Shown: positions 35,191 through 45,258, counted from the stretch's first letter. The stretch: 64,000 bases of DNA from Stieleria neptunia (GCF_007754155.1 NZ_CP037423.1:248001-312000); one strand, 5' to 3'. A program made the numbers and translations. The notes: a model not told the origin generated them from the letters alone.

Positions 35191-36534
35191 TCAATTGGCC
35201 AGGACCGTGACCTTTTGGCCGTCGGTGAAACGCTTCAGGTGCGCGTCGATGACGCGTTGGCCGGGCAACAACCCCGAGCGGACTTGGATCGCTTTGCCGT
35301 TGTCCAGGCCGGTTTCGATTGCCGCGACGGTGACGGTTTCGTCTTGGCCGACGACATAGACGTACGCCTTGCCGTCTTCGCTGAACCGGATCGCGCGTGA
35401 TGGCAGCATGTTGGCTGCGACTTTGGTGGACAGGTTGATGGATGCTTGGCCGAACATTCCGGGCAGCAACTTTCCGTCGGTGTTCTCCAATTCGACTTCG
35501 ACGATCATGGTGCGTGTGCTCGGATCCAGGCTTCCCGATCGCCGGGTGACGGGGGCCTTGATCGGGGGCTCGCCGGAGAAGGACGGGAACGTCAACGTGA
35601 CTTCATCGCCCGGATTGACGCGGGCGGCGTCGGTTTCGGGGACGGGAATGCGGACACGTAGCTTGTCGACTTGGCTGATCACGAACAGCGGTCGAGTGGA
35701 CGCTTGGTCGCTGGCCTTGCCGACCAGGTCGCCCGGTTCGACGTTGCGCTCCGAGACGATGCCTGCGATCGGTGCCCGTACGGTTGCGTAGTCGATCATC
35801 ACGTCTAGTTCTTCCAGCTCGCGCTCGGCGATCATGGTTTCGGCGCGGGCGGCTTCCAGGTTGGCTTGGGCGGCAACCTTTTGTGCTTCGGTCACGGCGA
35901 CGTCGGCCTTGGCCGAATCGATCGCCGAGGCCACGGCCTGTTTGGTGGCCCGCTCGCTGTCGCGTTTCTTTCGCACTTCGTCCAGCATCCGGTCCTGCAG
36001 GGATCCGCGCTCGACCAGATCGCTGGTGCGTTGGAATTCCGACTCGGCGGCGGCGAGGGAAGCGTCCGCGCGATTCATCTCGCTCTCCGCCTCGACCAGG
36101 CCGGCCTGTGACGAACGGACTTGGGCGTCGGCGAGGTTGACGCCGGCGGCGGCGCGTTTTTCTTCCGCTTTGAGTCGTGCGATGCGGGCCTGGATGACTT
36201 CGCGCTGTTTGGACATTTCCGGAACGTCGATTTGAAGCAGCGTCTGGCCGGCCTGGACGACGTCGCCGATGTCGACGTTGAGTTGGCTGACAAATCCCGA
36301 AGCCTTGGGGCGAATTTCCGAGCGGTAGAACGCATGCACCGTCGCGGGCTGCAACGTCGTCGGCTGGACCTCCGATTCGGTGACGGCGACCGTTCGCACC
36401 GCCACGACGCGGTCGGCGTCCGATTTTTTAGCGACGGGCGGTGCCGGTAGACATCCGGCCAGCAGCAGGGGGGCTGCCGCCAAGGAGAGCCGAATGGGGT
36501 TGCCGCGGCGGAGGATCATCGATGAATTGTCCAT
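35191..36534 (-). CDS. RND efflux periplasmic adaptor (membrane fusion protein), lipoprotein
   Basis: A 447-residue protein from the ATG at 36534, with a lipobox AAPLLLAGC and Cys28. The order of parts fits the HlyD/AcrA family: a biotinyl-lipoyl-like half (EIRPKASGFVSQLNVDIGDVVQAGQTLLQID), a long alpha hairpin rich in A, E, R and K (~95-240), the second half-motif (TVRAPIAGIVSERNVEPGDLV), and beta-barrel and membrane-proximal domains (VNPGDEVTLTF, LLPGQRVIDAHL). It links the pump downstream on the same strand to the channel encoded divergently at 36793. Confidence 0.93.
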   Translation of the reverse strand: MDNSSMILRRGNPIRLSLAAAPLLLAGCLPAPPVAKKSDADRVVAVRTVAVTESEVQPTTLQPATVHAFYRSEIRPKASGFVSQLNVDIGDVVQAGQTLLQIDVPEMSKQREVIQARIARLKAEEKRAAAGVNLADAQVRSSQAGLVEAESEMNRADASLAAAESEFQRTSDLVERGSLQDRMLDEVRKKRDSERATKQAVASAIDSAKADVAVTEAQKVAAQANLEAARAETMIAERELEELDVMIDYATVRAPIAGIVSERNVEPGDLVGKASDQASTRPLFVISQVDKLRVRIPVPETDAARVNPGDEVTLTFPSFSGEPPIKAPVTRRSGSLDPSTRTMIVEVELENTDGKLLPGMFGQASINLSTKVAANMLPSRAIRFSEDGKAYVYVVGQDETVTVAAIETGLDNGKAIQVRSGLLPGQRVIDAHLKRFTDGQKVTVLAN

Positions 36535-36792
36535 GGTTCAAAGGGTGGGAAATGCCGGGATGACCGGTGCAACCGTCACAGTTGTTGCCAGCGAATCAGT
36601 TTCGCCGATGCGTCCGTGCATCATAGTTATCACAACAAGAAATTTCGCTCGGTGATCACGCGGTTTTCGATAAACCAGTTGTTCCAGTCGTTATTGTCGG
36701 AGCCGTCGTTTGCCGAAGCACCATCGACAGGACCGCTGCGTTCGACGCGACGGTGACAACGGGATCGATGGACAATACCGATAGGCGGCAGG

Positions 36793-38394
36793 ATGCCAAA
36801 GCGACTTCTGACTCTAGGATTGATCGGCTGCGTGGGTTGTGCAACCGGTCCCGCGATGGTCGGGCACATCCCCGAGGCGCCGAGGGTCCCCCCCGCGGTC
36901 GAACTGCCGACGGAGCCGACGACGACCAACATCGATGTTGCCGGGCCGCCCGAAGACACGTTGTCACTGGTCGACTACATCGCCAACGAACCGTTCGTGG
37001 CCGAGCCGGAGGACGCGACCGAATCGGCAGGGATTTCGGCGCCCGTCCGTCAGGTCGCGGCCGTACAGGGAGCAGCAGATTCGGATGACGTTGAGTGGGG
37101 CGAACCCGCTGTCGATTTGAACTTGCCCTCGGCGCTGGCGATGGTCGGAGGCCAACATCCGGCGGTCGGACTGGCGCGGTGGCGGGTCCAAGAAGCCTAC
37201 GCCCGACTGGCCCAAGCCGAAGCGATGTGGCTGCCGTCGATTCAAGCCGGTTTTGGTTTTCATCGTCACGACGGCAATTACCAAGCGAGCGATGGTTCTA
37301 TCGTCGACGTCAACCGCAACTCCTTTCAATACGGCCTGGGAACGGGGGCGACCGGGGCGGGCACGACGCCCGGCCCGGGGCTGGTGGCGCAATTCCACCT
37401 GGCCGACGCGATCTTTCAGCCGCGGGTGGCCGAGGCGACCGCGTGGGCCAGCGGACACGCCGCCAACGCGACCCAGAACGCGCAGATGTTGTCCGCCGCG
37501 CTGGCCTACATCGATTTGGTCAGCGCCCACCAGGACGTCAGCATCTTGCAAGCCTCCAAGACGCGGACGGCGGAACTGGCCAAGCTGACCGGTGATTTCG
37601 CCGAAGCCGGCCAGGGGCTCAAGGCCGACGCCGATCGCATGCAAACCGAGTTGGCGTTGATGGAGAATCGTTTGATCGCCGCACAGGAACAAACCGCCGT
37701 CGCCTCCGCCCGGTTGGCTCAAGCGATCAGTCTGAGCGGCCAGCCGCGAATCAACCCGATGGACGTCACGGTGGTCCCGCTGGAGCTGGTGTCACTGGAA
37801 GTGGACAAAGCCTCGCTGATCGGGACGGGGCTCGCGATGCGACCCGAGTTGAAGGAGTCGCAGGCGCTCGTCGCGGCCGCCTGCCAGGCGTACAACCGCG
37901 AAAAGTACGCGCCGTTTGTGCCCAGCGTGCTGTTGGGATTCAGCACCGGCGGTTTCGGCGGTGGACTGGGCAATGAACTGGACGATGTCAGCGGGCGCTA
38001 CGACATCGACGCCGTGATGTCATGGCAGGTCCGCAACCTGGGTCTGGGCGAAAAAGCGGCGCGGCGTCAGCAGTCGGCGCGCGTCCAGCAAGCCAAGTAC
38101 GAGCGGATCCGCGTGATGGACCAGGTCGCCCGAGAGATCAGCGAAGGCTACGCCCGGGTGCAGTCGCGTCATCGCCAAATCGCCGCGACCGAGCGGGCGA
38201 TTGAGTTCGCTCTCGATTCCTACGATCGCAATCTGAAACGGATTCGCGACGGCGAAGGATTGCCGCTGGAAGTGCTGCAGTCGCTGCAGGCGTTGGAAAC
38301 CGCCAGCCGCGCCTACCTGCGTGCGGTCGTCGACCACAACCGGGCTCAGTTCGAATTGCAATGGGCGCAGGGCTGGCCGGTGCAGGGGCAGTAG
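36793..38394 (+). CDS. TolC-family outer-membrane efflux protein, lipoprotein
   Basis: A 533-residue protein with the lipoprotein-like signal LTLGLIGCVGC. Residues ~25-110 are Pro/Glu-rich and probably unstructured. The TolC body shows the duplicated helical hairpins: LPSALAMVGGQHPAVGLARWRVQEAYARLAQAEAMWLPS in the first half and DRMQTELALMENRLIAAQEQTAVASARLAQA in the middle, with AREISEGYARVQSRHRQIAATERAIEFALDSYDRN in the second half. It diverges from the adaptor gene over a 258-bp intergenic space that probably holds both promoters; I see no clear operator there. Confidence 0.88.
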   Translation: MPKRLLTLGLIGCVGCATGPAMVGHIPEAPRVPPAVELPTEPTTTNIDVAGPPEDTLSLVDYIANEPFVAEPEDATESAGISAPVRQVAAVQGAADSDDVEWGEPAVDLNLPSALAMVGGQHPAVGLARWRVQEAYARLAQAEAMWLPSIQAGFGFHRHDGNYQASDGSIVDVNRNSFQYGLGTGATGAGTTPGPGLVAQFHLADAIFQPRVAEATAWASGHAANATQNAQMLSAALAYIDLVSAHQDVSILQASKTRTAELAKLTGDFAEAGQGLKADADRMQTELALMENRLIAAQEQTAVASARLAQAISLSGQPRINPMDVTVVPLELVSLEVDKASLIGTGLAMRPELKESQALVAAACQAYNREKYAPFVPSVLLGFSTGGFGGGLGNELDDVSGRYDIDAVMSWQVRNLGLGEKAARRQQSARVQQAKYERIRVMDQVAREISEGYARVQSRHRQIAATERAIEFALDSYDRNLKRIRDGEGLPLEVLQSLQALETASRAYLRAVVDHNRAQFELQWAQGWPVQGQ

Positions 38395-38424
38395 ACAAGA
38401 AAATGGGTGACACGAAAATATCGG

Positions 38425-38447
38425 GTCAGGCTGGAAGCCTATTCCAC
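38425..38447. repeat. Family D repeat, single unit
   Basis: GTCAGGCTGGAAGCC followed by TATTCCAC, with two changes from the consensus. It lies between the convergent ends of the TolC-like gene (38394) and the DUF4432 gene (38452). Confidence 0.8.
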
Positions 38448-38451
38448 GGTG

Positions 38452-39627
38452 TCACGCCCCGGGGGACCAACCGGGTCGGGGGCCGGGGTGGATCAGCGGC
38501 GGTTGGTCACCGGCAAGTTTCTTGATCCGCTCGGCCATCTCGGCGACCGATTCGGGATCCGACAAGGGATCGATGGTGACTCGGAAGCAGACGGTTTGTT
38601 CGGGTTGAATTTCGACGACCCGATCATGTGAGGCTTCGAAGGACCGTTGGTTGGGGAAGTTGGTTGCCGGTTCCAGTCCGGTGACGTAGCCGTCGGCGGG
38701 ATCGGCGGTGTTTTTCCAGAGGACAAACCGCGGCAAGGTCTTGGTGCCGTAGGTGACCGCCAGGGCTTGGGAGGCATCGGCGTTTTGCAGCATCACCGAG
38801 GTCAAATTGGTTTCGTCGCAGCGGAGTTTGGCGAAGTAGACTCGTTCGGCGTAACCGACTTGGGGCTCACCGTACTCGTTGAAGGTTTCGATTTCGCCGG
38901 CCGACAGTTTGTCTTTGGGGGCCAGTTCATCGATCGGCAGGATCAATTGGGAGCCGTTTTCCAGGACGGGTTGGCCGACGTTGATGTGATACAACAGTTG
39001 CACGGTTGCCGGCGTCGAACGTTCGTTGGTGACGTCGTCAAAGATTTGGACCGATGCACTTCCGGCGTGGACGCGGATGCGGCTGTTGAGGCGAAGATTG
39101 GTGAAAAACAGCCGGCTCTCGCGAAGGTCGCCGATCAATTCCAAGCGTCCGGAGACCTCGTCGTATTCGATCTGCAACCCGTCGGCGGGCAGATTGGCGA
39201 TGCGTCCGTGCAGCGGGTAGGCCAGTTTCCCGCTCTCGTCATGCTCGGGGGCTCCGTTGCTTTCCAAACCGCAGCGGACGACCAGCTCGTCGAACCCTTC
39301 CAGCCAGCCGAGTCCGCTGGGGTCGTGGATCGGGACCAGCGACGGGTGGACGGGGCCATCGACGGGGGAGTGCCAGCCGAAGCGGCCCGCGTCGGATTCG
39401 ATGCTCCAGATCGCCATCCCGCGAGTGGGGAGCACGTTCACGACGACGGCGCCGGTGTCGATCCGAACGATTTCGACTCCGTCGGCACGTCCGCCGACGA
39501 ACCGCCCGTGCCGGGTTTGGATTTTTCCTTTGGGCGTTTCAATGGCGACCGAAAGCGGCGATTGATCGTCCCAAACCACACTCTTGAGCCGATCATCGAT
39601 CGATCGAGCCGTCTTCGTTTTTACCAT
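38452..39627 (-). CDS. DUF4432 / aldose-1-epimerase-like protein
   Basis: A 391-residue cytosolic protein from the ATG at 39627. The galactose-mutarotase-like fold is suggested by LPTRGMAIWSIESDAGRFGWHSPVDGPVHP, GLGWLEGFDELVVRCGLESNGAPEHD, PLHGRIANLPA and VQLLYHINVGQPVL, with the conserved HGR and HxN-like residues of DUF4432. Family members act on sugars or cyclitols; no exact substrate is known to me. It is transcribed divergently from the TIM-barrel gene at 40054 and could work in the same sugar pathway. Confidence 0.82.
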   Translation of the reverse strand: MVKTKTARSIDDRLKSVVWDDQSPLSVAIETPKGKIQTRHGRFVGGRADGVEIVRIDTGAVVVNVLPTRGMAIWSIESDAGRFGWHSPVDGPVHPSLVPIHDPSGLGWLEGFDELVVRCGLESNGAPEHDESGKLAYPLHGRIANLPADGLQIEYDEVSGRLELIGDLRESRLFFTNLRLNSRIRVHAGSASVQIFDDVTNERSTPATVQLLYHINVGQPVLENGSQLILPIDELAPKDKLSAGEIETFNEYGEPQVGYAERVYFAKLRCDETNLTSVMLQNADASQALAVTYGTKTLPRFVLWKNTADPADGYVTGLEPATNFPNQRSFEASHDRVVEIQPEQTVCFRVTIDPLSDPESVAEMAERIKKLAGDQPPLIHPGPRPGWSPGA

Positions 39628-40053
39628 CAGAATTCCTTATATCTGTCGTCCGCGGACGAATTGCCGCAGCCTGATCGCCCTCCGGCTGCACCCGCTCGGC
39701 GATTCGTTTGAGCCGATAGAATGACACGAACCGCATGGCGGTTTCTGCTCGGATTCGGGCCTGTCTGCATTCTTGTCGCACAGTGCTCCAGTCAATACAA
39801 CATGCGGGCAGACTTTCCGCCACAATAGCTCCAAAAATCTCCACCCCGTCCAACCATAAATGCATCCGTGACGAATGTGAAGCTCGACGACGGACTGATC
39901 CGAGCCGACTCGGTTACTTTCGTGCTGCTCTGAACCGTTCACGCATCGACGCGTGATCGCCCCCTCGATCCATTGGGATCGAATAAAATCGACACTCCCG
40001 CGACCGCGGCGAACCCCTGAATCGACCCTCATCCCCTGAATTCGAAAGACACG
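39628..40053. other. Divergent intergenic region without recognisable features
   Basis: These 426 bp separate two divergent sugar-related genes and should contain both promoters. I find no repeat-family unit, tRNA or convincing small gene. A weakly open frame at 39735-39956 has an atypical composition and no ribosome-binding site. Confidence 0.5.
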
Positions 40054-41064
40054 ATGAAACTGCACAACGCGATGTGGCCCGGACTGGTTGGCAAAGGCGA
40101 TGGCCCCGACCAAGAACCGCCGATCAGCTTGGAACACATGCTTGACCTGACGGCCGCGGCCGAAGTGAACGGGCGAAAGTTTGACGGCATCGATTACTTT
40201 TTGTTCCTGCCGCACACCGATCCGGAAGCCAGCGACGATGACTTGCGGAAGATCGCCGATCTGATCCAGTCCAAGGGGTTCAGCGTCGGATCACTGGTCG
40301 CACCGGTCTGGCCGGGCACGATCGGTGATTCCGCCATGGGCGACAAGGAGCAGACCGACAAGTTCCTCTCGGCCGTCAAAATGGCCTGCCGTGTCGCCGG
40401 GATTTTTAACGAGCACGGCGTGCGACAGTACGGCGTGATCCGGATCGACAGCGCGGAATTCGGCGTCGAAAAGTGGCGAGAAGATCCGCAAGCCAACACC
40501 AGCAAGATCGCCAACACGTTCCGCGAGGCCGCTAAAATCGCCGCCGATCACGGCGAACGCTTGGCCGCCGAGGGCGAAATCTGTTGGGCCGGCATGCACA
40601 GCTGGAAAGACATGCTGGACCTGCTGGAAGCCGTCGGGATGCCCGAATCGCTCGGTTTTCAAGCCGACTTGGCCCACACCTATTTGTACCTGATGGGCTA
40701 CAACGCCCCCGAGCACGCGCTACTGCACGATGGCTACAGCGACGAAGAGTTCTACGCCGCGTACGAGAAGATGACCGACAAGCTGCGGCCCTGGACGATC
40801 GATTTCCACGTCGCCCAAAACGACGGCGAAGTCCACGGTGCCGGCGACCACGACAAGACCGGCAAGCACTGCCGAGCCGATGACCCCAACGGCAAATTGG
40901 ACATCGTCAAGTGCGCCGGATACTGGCTCAAAGACGCCGAGCAGCGTGGCATCAAACACATCTGCTGGGACGGCTGCATGTTCCCCAATGAAACGCTGGA
41001 ACAGTCCGGGACGTGGAACACCATCCTGGACACGATGATCAAAGTCGACGAGTCGCTGAAGTAA
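40054..41064 (+). CDS. TIM-barrel sugar phosphate isomerase/epimerase-like protein
   Basis: A 336-residue cytosolic protein from the ATG at 40054. Strand ends carry acidic and His residues typical of the AP-endonuclease-2 (xylose isomerase-like) fold: [71 protein letters not shown] and [12 protein letters not shown]. Members isomerise, epimerise or dehydrate sugars or cyclitols with a divalent metal. It is followed on the same strand by a Gfo/Idh/MocA dehydrogenase, a very common pairing in carbohydrate catabolism; the substrate is not predictable. Confidence 0.85.
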   Translation: MKLHNAMWPGLVGKGDGPDQEPPISLEHMLDLTAAAEVNGRKFDGIDYFLFLPHTDPEASDDDLRKIADLIQSKGFSVGSLVAPVWPGTIGDSAMGDKEQTDKFLSAVKMACRVAGIFNEHGVRQYGVIRIDSAEFGVEKWREDPQANTSKIANTFREAAKIAADHGERLAAEGEICWAGMHSWKDMLDLLEAVGMPESLGFQADLAHTYLYLMGYNAPEHALLHDGYSDEEFYAAYEKMTDKLRPWTIDFHVAQNDGEVHGAGDHDKTGKHCRADDPNGKLDIVKCAGYWLKDAEQRGIKHICWDGCMFPNETLEQSGTWNTILDTMIKVDESLK

Positions 41065-41089
41065 CGCAGTGACTCGGTTCGAAACGAAA

Positions 41090-41178
41090 GTGGGATAGGC
41101 TTCCAGCCTGTCGATTGCAGCATCGGCGAGCCTTGAAGTTGATCCACTTTCGTCTGACAGTCTGGAAGCCTATCCCAC
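41090..41178. repeat. Family D repeat, inverted pair
   Basis: An inverted unit at 41090-41112 and a direct unit at 41156-41178 (one mismatch in GACAGTCTGGAAGCC) lie 26 bp after the TIM-barrel gene and end 36 bp before the dehydrogenase gene. They can pair over 23 bp with a 43-nt loop, so they may terminate or attenuate the transcript between these two genes. Confidence 0.9.
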
Positions 41179-41214
41179 TTTGCTATCCCATTCCCTAATA
41201 TCACACAAACAACT

Positions 41215-42345
41215 ATGAAACCTCTTAACATCGGCATGGTCGGCTACGGATTCATGGGCCGCACCCACAGCAACGGGTACTGCCAAGCCAACCACTTCTT
41301 TGATCTCGAGTACAAGCCTGTCTTGAAAGCGGTCTGCGCCCGAAACAAGGACAAGGCGCAAGCCTTTGCCGACCAATGGGGTTATGAGTCGATCGAGACG
41401 GACTGGCGTGAGATGCTCAAACGTGACGATATCGATGCGATCGATGTCTGCACGCCGAATAATTTGCACAAAGAAATCTCGATCGCCGCGGCCGAAGCCG
41501 GCAAGATGGTGTTGTGTGAAAAACCGATCGCGATGAACGTCGCCGAAGGCGAAGAGATGTGCGATGCGGTTGAAAAGGCCGGTGTCGCCAACATGGTCTG
41601 GTACAACTATCGACGCGTCCCCGCGGTGTCGCTTGCCAAGCAATTGATCGATGAAGGTCGCTTGGGACGGATCTTTCACTACCGTGCGAACTTCCTGCAA
41701 GACTGGACGATCAACGCCGACGTTCCCCAAGGCGGTGCGGCCACGTGGCGACTGGATGCCGAGGCCGCCGGCAGCGGCGTGACCGGCGACTTGCTGGCCC
41801 ACTGCATCGACACCGCCCTCTGGCTCAACGGCGGCATCACCGACGTTTCGGCCGTCGCCGAAACGTTCATCAAAGAACGAACGCACGCCGAGACGGGCGC
41901 CAAGCAAGCCGTCAAGATCGACGACGCGTGCACGTTCCACTGCCACTTCAACAACGGATCGTTGGGGCTGTTCGAATCGACCCGTTACGCACGCGGCCAC
42001 AAGGCGCTGTACACCTTGGAAATCAACGGCGAACACGCGTCGATCCGCTGGGACCTGCACGATCTGCATCGCTTGGAGTATTTTGATCACAGCGACGACT
42101 CGATCGTCCGCGGTTGGAGAAGCGTTCACGTCAGCGACGGCGATCAACCCTACATGGGCAACTGGTGGGTGCCGGGATTGAACATCGGCTACGAACACAC
42201 CTTCATTCACCAAGTCGCCGACTTCCTCAAGTCGCTCGAAACCGGTGAGCCGATCGAGCCGAGCTTCCGCACGGCACTGGAGACCCAAAAGGTTTGCGAT
42301 GCGGTCCTGGCCAGCGCCCACGAGCGGGCCTGGAAAACGATTTAG
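41215..42345 (+). CDS. Gfo/Idh/MocA-family NAD(P)-dependent oxidoreductase
   Basis: A 376-residue cytosolic protein from the ATG at 41215. The Rossmann motif is [18 protein letters not shown], followed by [18 protein letters not shown] and the family marker [16 protein letters not shown], whose Lys is catalytic. The C-terminal beta sheet includes [33 protein letters not shown], with the catalytic His. Members oxidise a sugar or cyclitol hydroxyl, often generating 3-keto intermediates. With the TIM-barrel gene upstream it makes a plausible two-step sugar-processing unit. Confidence 0.93.
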   Translation: MKPLNIGMVGYGFMGRTHSNGYCQANHFFDLEYKPVLKAVCARNKDKAQAFADQWGYESIETDWREMLKRDDIDAIDVCTPNNLHKEISIAAAEAGKMVLCEKPIAMNVAEGEEMCDAVEKAGVANMVWYNYRRVPAVSLAKQLIDEGRLGRIFHYRANFLQDWTINADVPQGGAATWRLDAEAAGSGVTGDLLAHCIDTALWLNGGITDVSAVAETFIKERTHAETGAKQAVKIDDACTFHCHFNNGSLGLFESTRYARGHKALYTLEINGEHASIRWDLHDLHRLEYFDHSDDSIVRGWRSVHVSDGDQPYMGNWWVPGLNIGYEHTFIHQVADFLKSLETGEPIEPSFRTALETQKVCDAVLASAHERAWKTI

Positions 42346-42394
42346 TCGTTGCGTAGGGCTTGCTGTGCATGCCGATCGTCACGCACCGCGTGAC

Positions 42395-42652
42395 CTACTT
42401 ACGGTGTCCACCGCGAACCCAACCGACCGTCGCCAGCGCGAGTGTGCCGAGGGCGACGCCGAGGTATCCGAGGGTCCAGCCGACCGATCGCGATTCCGCC
42501 CAGGCGTACCAGGCACCCAGTGTGGCCATGGCGATGATGGAAACCGCCACGATCAACAGCACCGGCGACCTGGATCCCGTCAACGCCGACCGCAGCAGGT
42601 AGCTGATCGAGATGACGACGACGACAAGCAAGACTGCGAGGGTGGAACCCAT
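42395..42652 (-). CDS. Small membrane protein, three predicted helices
   Basis: An 85-residue protein; the ATG at 42652 begins MGSTLAVLLVVVVISISYLL, while the upstream extension is repeat-derived. Three hydrophobic segments are visible (residues ~4-22, ~30-50, ~58-78: VLLIVAVSIIAMATLGAWYA, GWTLGYLGVALGTLALATVGW), and it ends RGGHRK. No family is recognised. It stands alone, its end meeting the oxidoreductase gene convergently. Confidence 0.6.
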   Translation of the reverse strand: MGSTLAVLLVVVVISISYLLRSALTGSRSPVLLIVAVSIIAMATLGAWYAWAESRSVGWTLGYLGVALGTLALATVGWVRGGHRK

Positions 42653-42697
42653 GGTGGAACTCGTTCGGGAGGATTTGCCCCACCCCGGTAGGCAACG

Positions 42698-42820
42698 CTG
42701 TGAAGCATTTTTCTCATGTGTTTGTTGAGGTTTTAGCGGCAGGACGCCAGCCCTCCGGTTCTTCATCTCTGCCACAACACCGGAGGGCTCGCGCCCTGCC
42801 GCTAAAAAATGCTTCACAGT
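42698..42820. repeat. Family A short element: long palindrome with terminal inverted repeats
   Basis: The ends are CTGTGAAGCATTTTT (42698) and AAAAATGCTTCACAG (to 42820). The inner arms TTTTAGCGGCAGG...AGCCCTCCGG and CCGGAGGGCT...CCTGCCGCTAAAA pair over almost 30 bp. It matches the outer part of the 285-bp element at 31472 but lacks the GTGAGCCGC core, so it looks like an internally deleted version. Confidence 0.88.
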
Positions 42821-42865
42821 TTGGTAGGGCATGCTGTGCATGCCCTGCGTCACGCCCAGCGTGAC

Positions 42866-44107
42866 CTACGTCAGTCCCGCCAGTTCGCTGGCCCGTCGGA
42901 CGCGGGTGATGCCGATCATGTAGGCCGCCGTGCGGAGTGAAAGGTCTCGCTCGTGTGCGTTTTGCCAAACGTGTTCAAAAGCTTCTGAGAGCGTGCGATC
43001 CAGTTCTTGGCGGACGCGGTCCAGGGTCCAGCGATAGTGCTGTCGGTTCTGGACCCATTCAAAATAGCTGACGGTCACGCCGCCGGCGTTGGCCAGGATG
43101 TCGGGCAAGATGGTGACGCCGTGGTCATGCAGAATCCTGTCAGCGTCGGGATCGACGGGGCCGTTGGCGGCTTCAATGATCGCCTTGGCAGAGATCTGTT
43201 TGGCATTCTTTTCGGTGATCACGCCGCCGAGCGCCGCGGGAATCAGGATGTCGACGTTTGGCAGGGTCAGCAGCGCATCGGTCGGCAAGACCTCGCATTC
43301 GGTGAATCCTTCCAGCAGCCCGTAGGGATGTTGCAGTTTGTGATGGAGTGCGGCGGCGATATCCAAACCTTCTTTGCGGTAGTACGTTCCGGTGATGTCG
43401 CTGATCGCGATGACGGGGAATTGTGCTTCGGACAAGAACTTTGCCGCATGGGATCCGACGTTTCCGAACCCTTGGATGGCGATGCTGGTCGCTTCGGGTT
43501 TCATGCCCAGCCGCTTGGTCAGCTTGACCGTCAACGTGCCGACGCCGCGGCCGGTCGCTTCTTCGCGGCCCTTGGCGCCGTATTCTTCGACCGGTTTACC
43601 GGTGATCACGGCGGGGTTGAACCCGTGATACTTTTCCCATTGGTTGCGAAACCAGGCCATCACGCGATGATCGGTGCCCATGTCGGGTGCGGGGATATCG
43701 GTGTCGGGGCCGACGATGTCATGGATTTGATCGACAAACACCCGCGTCAGCCGTTCCATCTCACGCTGCGACAACGATCGGGGGTCCACGCCGATCCCGC
43801 CCTTGGCGCCGCCGTAGGGAAGATTGACGACGGCGGTTTTCCACGTCATCAGGCTCGCCAGCGACCGCGTCTCGTCCAAATTGACTTCGGGGTGATACCG
43901 CAAGCCGCCTTTCATCGGACCCCGGCTGTTGTCGTGCTGGACGCGGAACCCGACAAACGTCGCCAGGGAGCCGTCATCGCGTTCAATGGAAACTTGGACC
44001 CGGACTTCCCGTGACGCCATCAGCATCGCTTCGCGCGCTTGGGCGTTCAGATCAAGATGCTCGGCTGCGGTGTGAAAAAATCGGCGGGTGGCCTCGAAAG
44101 CTCTCAT
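42866..44107 (-). CDS. Glu/Leu/Phe/Val dehydrogenase
   Basis: A 413-residue cytosolic protein; the ATG at 44107 (MRAFEATRRFF) is the family-typical start. Catalytic features include GPMKGGLRYHPEVN, TAVVNLPYGGAKGGIGVDP with the active-site Lys, and PAPDMGTDHRVMAW with the Asp. The NAD(P) domain shows IQGFGNVGSHAAKFL. It interconverts glutamate (or a branched amino acid) and the 2-oxo acid with release or capture of ammonia. Length and motifs match bacterial NAD-type glutamate dehydrogenases. The MITE-like palindrome at 42698-42820 lies just past its stop codon. Confidence 0.95.
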   Translation of the reverse strand: MRAFEATRRFFHTAAEHLDLNAQAREAMLMASREVRVQVSIERDDGSLATFVGFRVQHDNSRGPMKGGLRYHPEVNLDETRSLASLMTWKTAVVNLPYGGAKGGIGVDPRSLSQREMERLTRVFVDQIHDIVGPDTDIPAPDMGTDHRVMAWFRNQWEKYHGFNPAVITGKPVEEYGAKGREEATGRGVGTLTVKLTKRLGMKPEATSIAIQGFGNVGSHAAKFLSEAQFPVIAISDITGTYYRKEGLDIAAALHHKLQHPYGLLEGFTECEVLPTDALLTLPNVDILIPAALGGVITEKNAKQISAKAIIEAANGPVDPDADRILHDHGVTILPDILANAGGVTVSYFEWVQNRQHYRWTLDRVRQELDRTLSEAFEHVWQNAHERDLSLRTAAYMIGITRVRRASELAGLT

Positions 44108-44178
44108 CGTGATCGCCCGGATGGTGTGATGAAGGGGATGCGCATCAAGTGTAGCTTGGGTTGGAGCGTGTTGCCGAG

Positions 44179-45135
44179 TCAGGCCGCGGCACGGCGGGCC
44201 TGCTTGCGACGTTTTTCGTCTTGGCGGATCGCGATCACACGCCGCTTGATGTCGACTTCGGCGGGAAGCCACTGGGAAAGGCTTCCGGTCTTAAAATACT
44301 CTTCGGCCAGCGCCCGGACCGACCGCGACTGCACGTGCCGCCTGACCCGTTTTTTCCAAACCGCGATCGGGGCTCGGAGCGTCGCGCCGATCAGTGCCCA
44401 CCCGCAGCGGCATTCCGGGATCGGGTATCCGGTGTACGATTCGGCCTCCTCGGCCGCCCGATCCAGGACCAGGCTGACCGCGGTGATCGCCAAACAGAAG
44501 AGTTCCGCCAGAGACGTGACGGTGTGTTCGTCGAGCCCCTGGCAGGGGTCTCGCACGCCGTCGTGAAAACGATAGTGCCGGATCAGCCGATCGGAATGCC
44601 CGTTGGCATGATGCGCCAGATGCATCATCAGCGAACCCAGCCAACCGGGGCCGTCGGCGAGTTGAATCACGGCGTTGATCTGGTCGTCATGCCATTTTTG
44701 TCGGATGCGATCATAGGACTGATCAACACTCCATTCCAACGGCCGGTGGATCAACGCCTCCCGTTCGTTGCTGGTCGTGTGCAGGGGCTGGGCCATGTCG
44801 GTGATGTAGTGTGACAGCACCCCGGCCGCATGAGCCGCATCGCGGAAGCGTTCCGCCCGGAGGTATTTTTGCAAGCGGTTGTACCACTGATGGGCAACCC
44901 GTGGGGCGCCGCCCCAATCGCCGTCGCGAACATGCAGAATGTGATTCTGGTAGTCGCGAAAGCGGATGTCGGGATCGATCGCGCCACGCAGGAACGATCG
45001 GTGGTAGTACAGCAGCCAAGCGGTGAACCGTTTGCCGGCCTCGGAGCGGATCATCGGTAGCGCATCGATCGCGAATCGATGATGCGTGCCCAGGCAGTGC
45101 GTGCGGCGAATGATCGCGTGCAATCGATTGGTCAT
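44179..45135 (-). CDS. Zinc-dependent phospholipase C / S1-P1-like protein
   Basis: A 318-residue protein; the ATG at 45135 (MTNRLHAIIRRTHCL) is taken, and a frame extension to 45204 falls inside the hairpin repeat. His/Asp-rich helices fit a trinuclear zinc site: THHRFAIDAL, DPDIRFRDYQNHILH, HAAGVLSHYITDMAQPLHT, and MMHLAHHANGHSD. AGVLSHYITDMAQPLH is close to the signature of zinc-dependent phospholipase C. No signal peptide is evident, unlike secreted members. The C-terminus is basic (RQDEKRRKQARRAAA). Activity is inferred from the motif. Confidence 0.7.
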   Translation of the reverse strand: MTNRLHAIIRRTHCLGTHHRFAIDALPMIRSEAGKRFTAWLLYYHRSFLRGAIDPDIRFRDYQNHILHVRDGDWGGAPRVAHQWYNRLQKYLRAERFRDAAHAAGVLSHYITDMAQPLHTTSNEREALIHRPLEWSVDQSYDRIRQKWHDDQINAVIQLADGPGWLGSLMMHLAHHANGHSDRLIRHYRFHDGVRDPCQGLDEHTVTSLAELFCLAITAVSLVLDRAAEEAESYTGYPIPECRCGWALIGATLRAPIAVWKKRVRRHVQSRSVRALAEEYFKTGSLSQWLPAEVDIKRRVIAIRQDEKRRKQARRAAA

Positions 45136-45155
45136 GGCGTTGGCACCGCGAGCGG

Positions 45156-45225
45156 AAAAGGGGTCAGGTACCAAAAACCAAATGGCCCGCAGGGTGCTTC
45201 GCATTTTTGGTACCTGACCCTTTTT
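45156..45225. repeat. Long perfect hairpin (GGGTCAGGTACC), possible bidirectional terminator
   Basis: The arms GGGTCAGGTACCAAAAA (45161-45177) and TTTTTGGTACCTGACCC (45204-45220) pair perfectly over 17 bp with a 26-nt loop; AAAA before and TTTTT after extend the symmetry. On either strand the stem is followed by a T run, so it could terminate transcription both ways. It lies 33 bp past the end of the MscS gene and just upstream of the phospholipase-like gene. Confidence 0.85.
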
Positions 45226-45258
45226 CGCGGCACCCTAAGTTTAAAAGTTGACGAAGGG

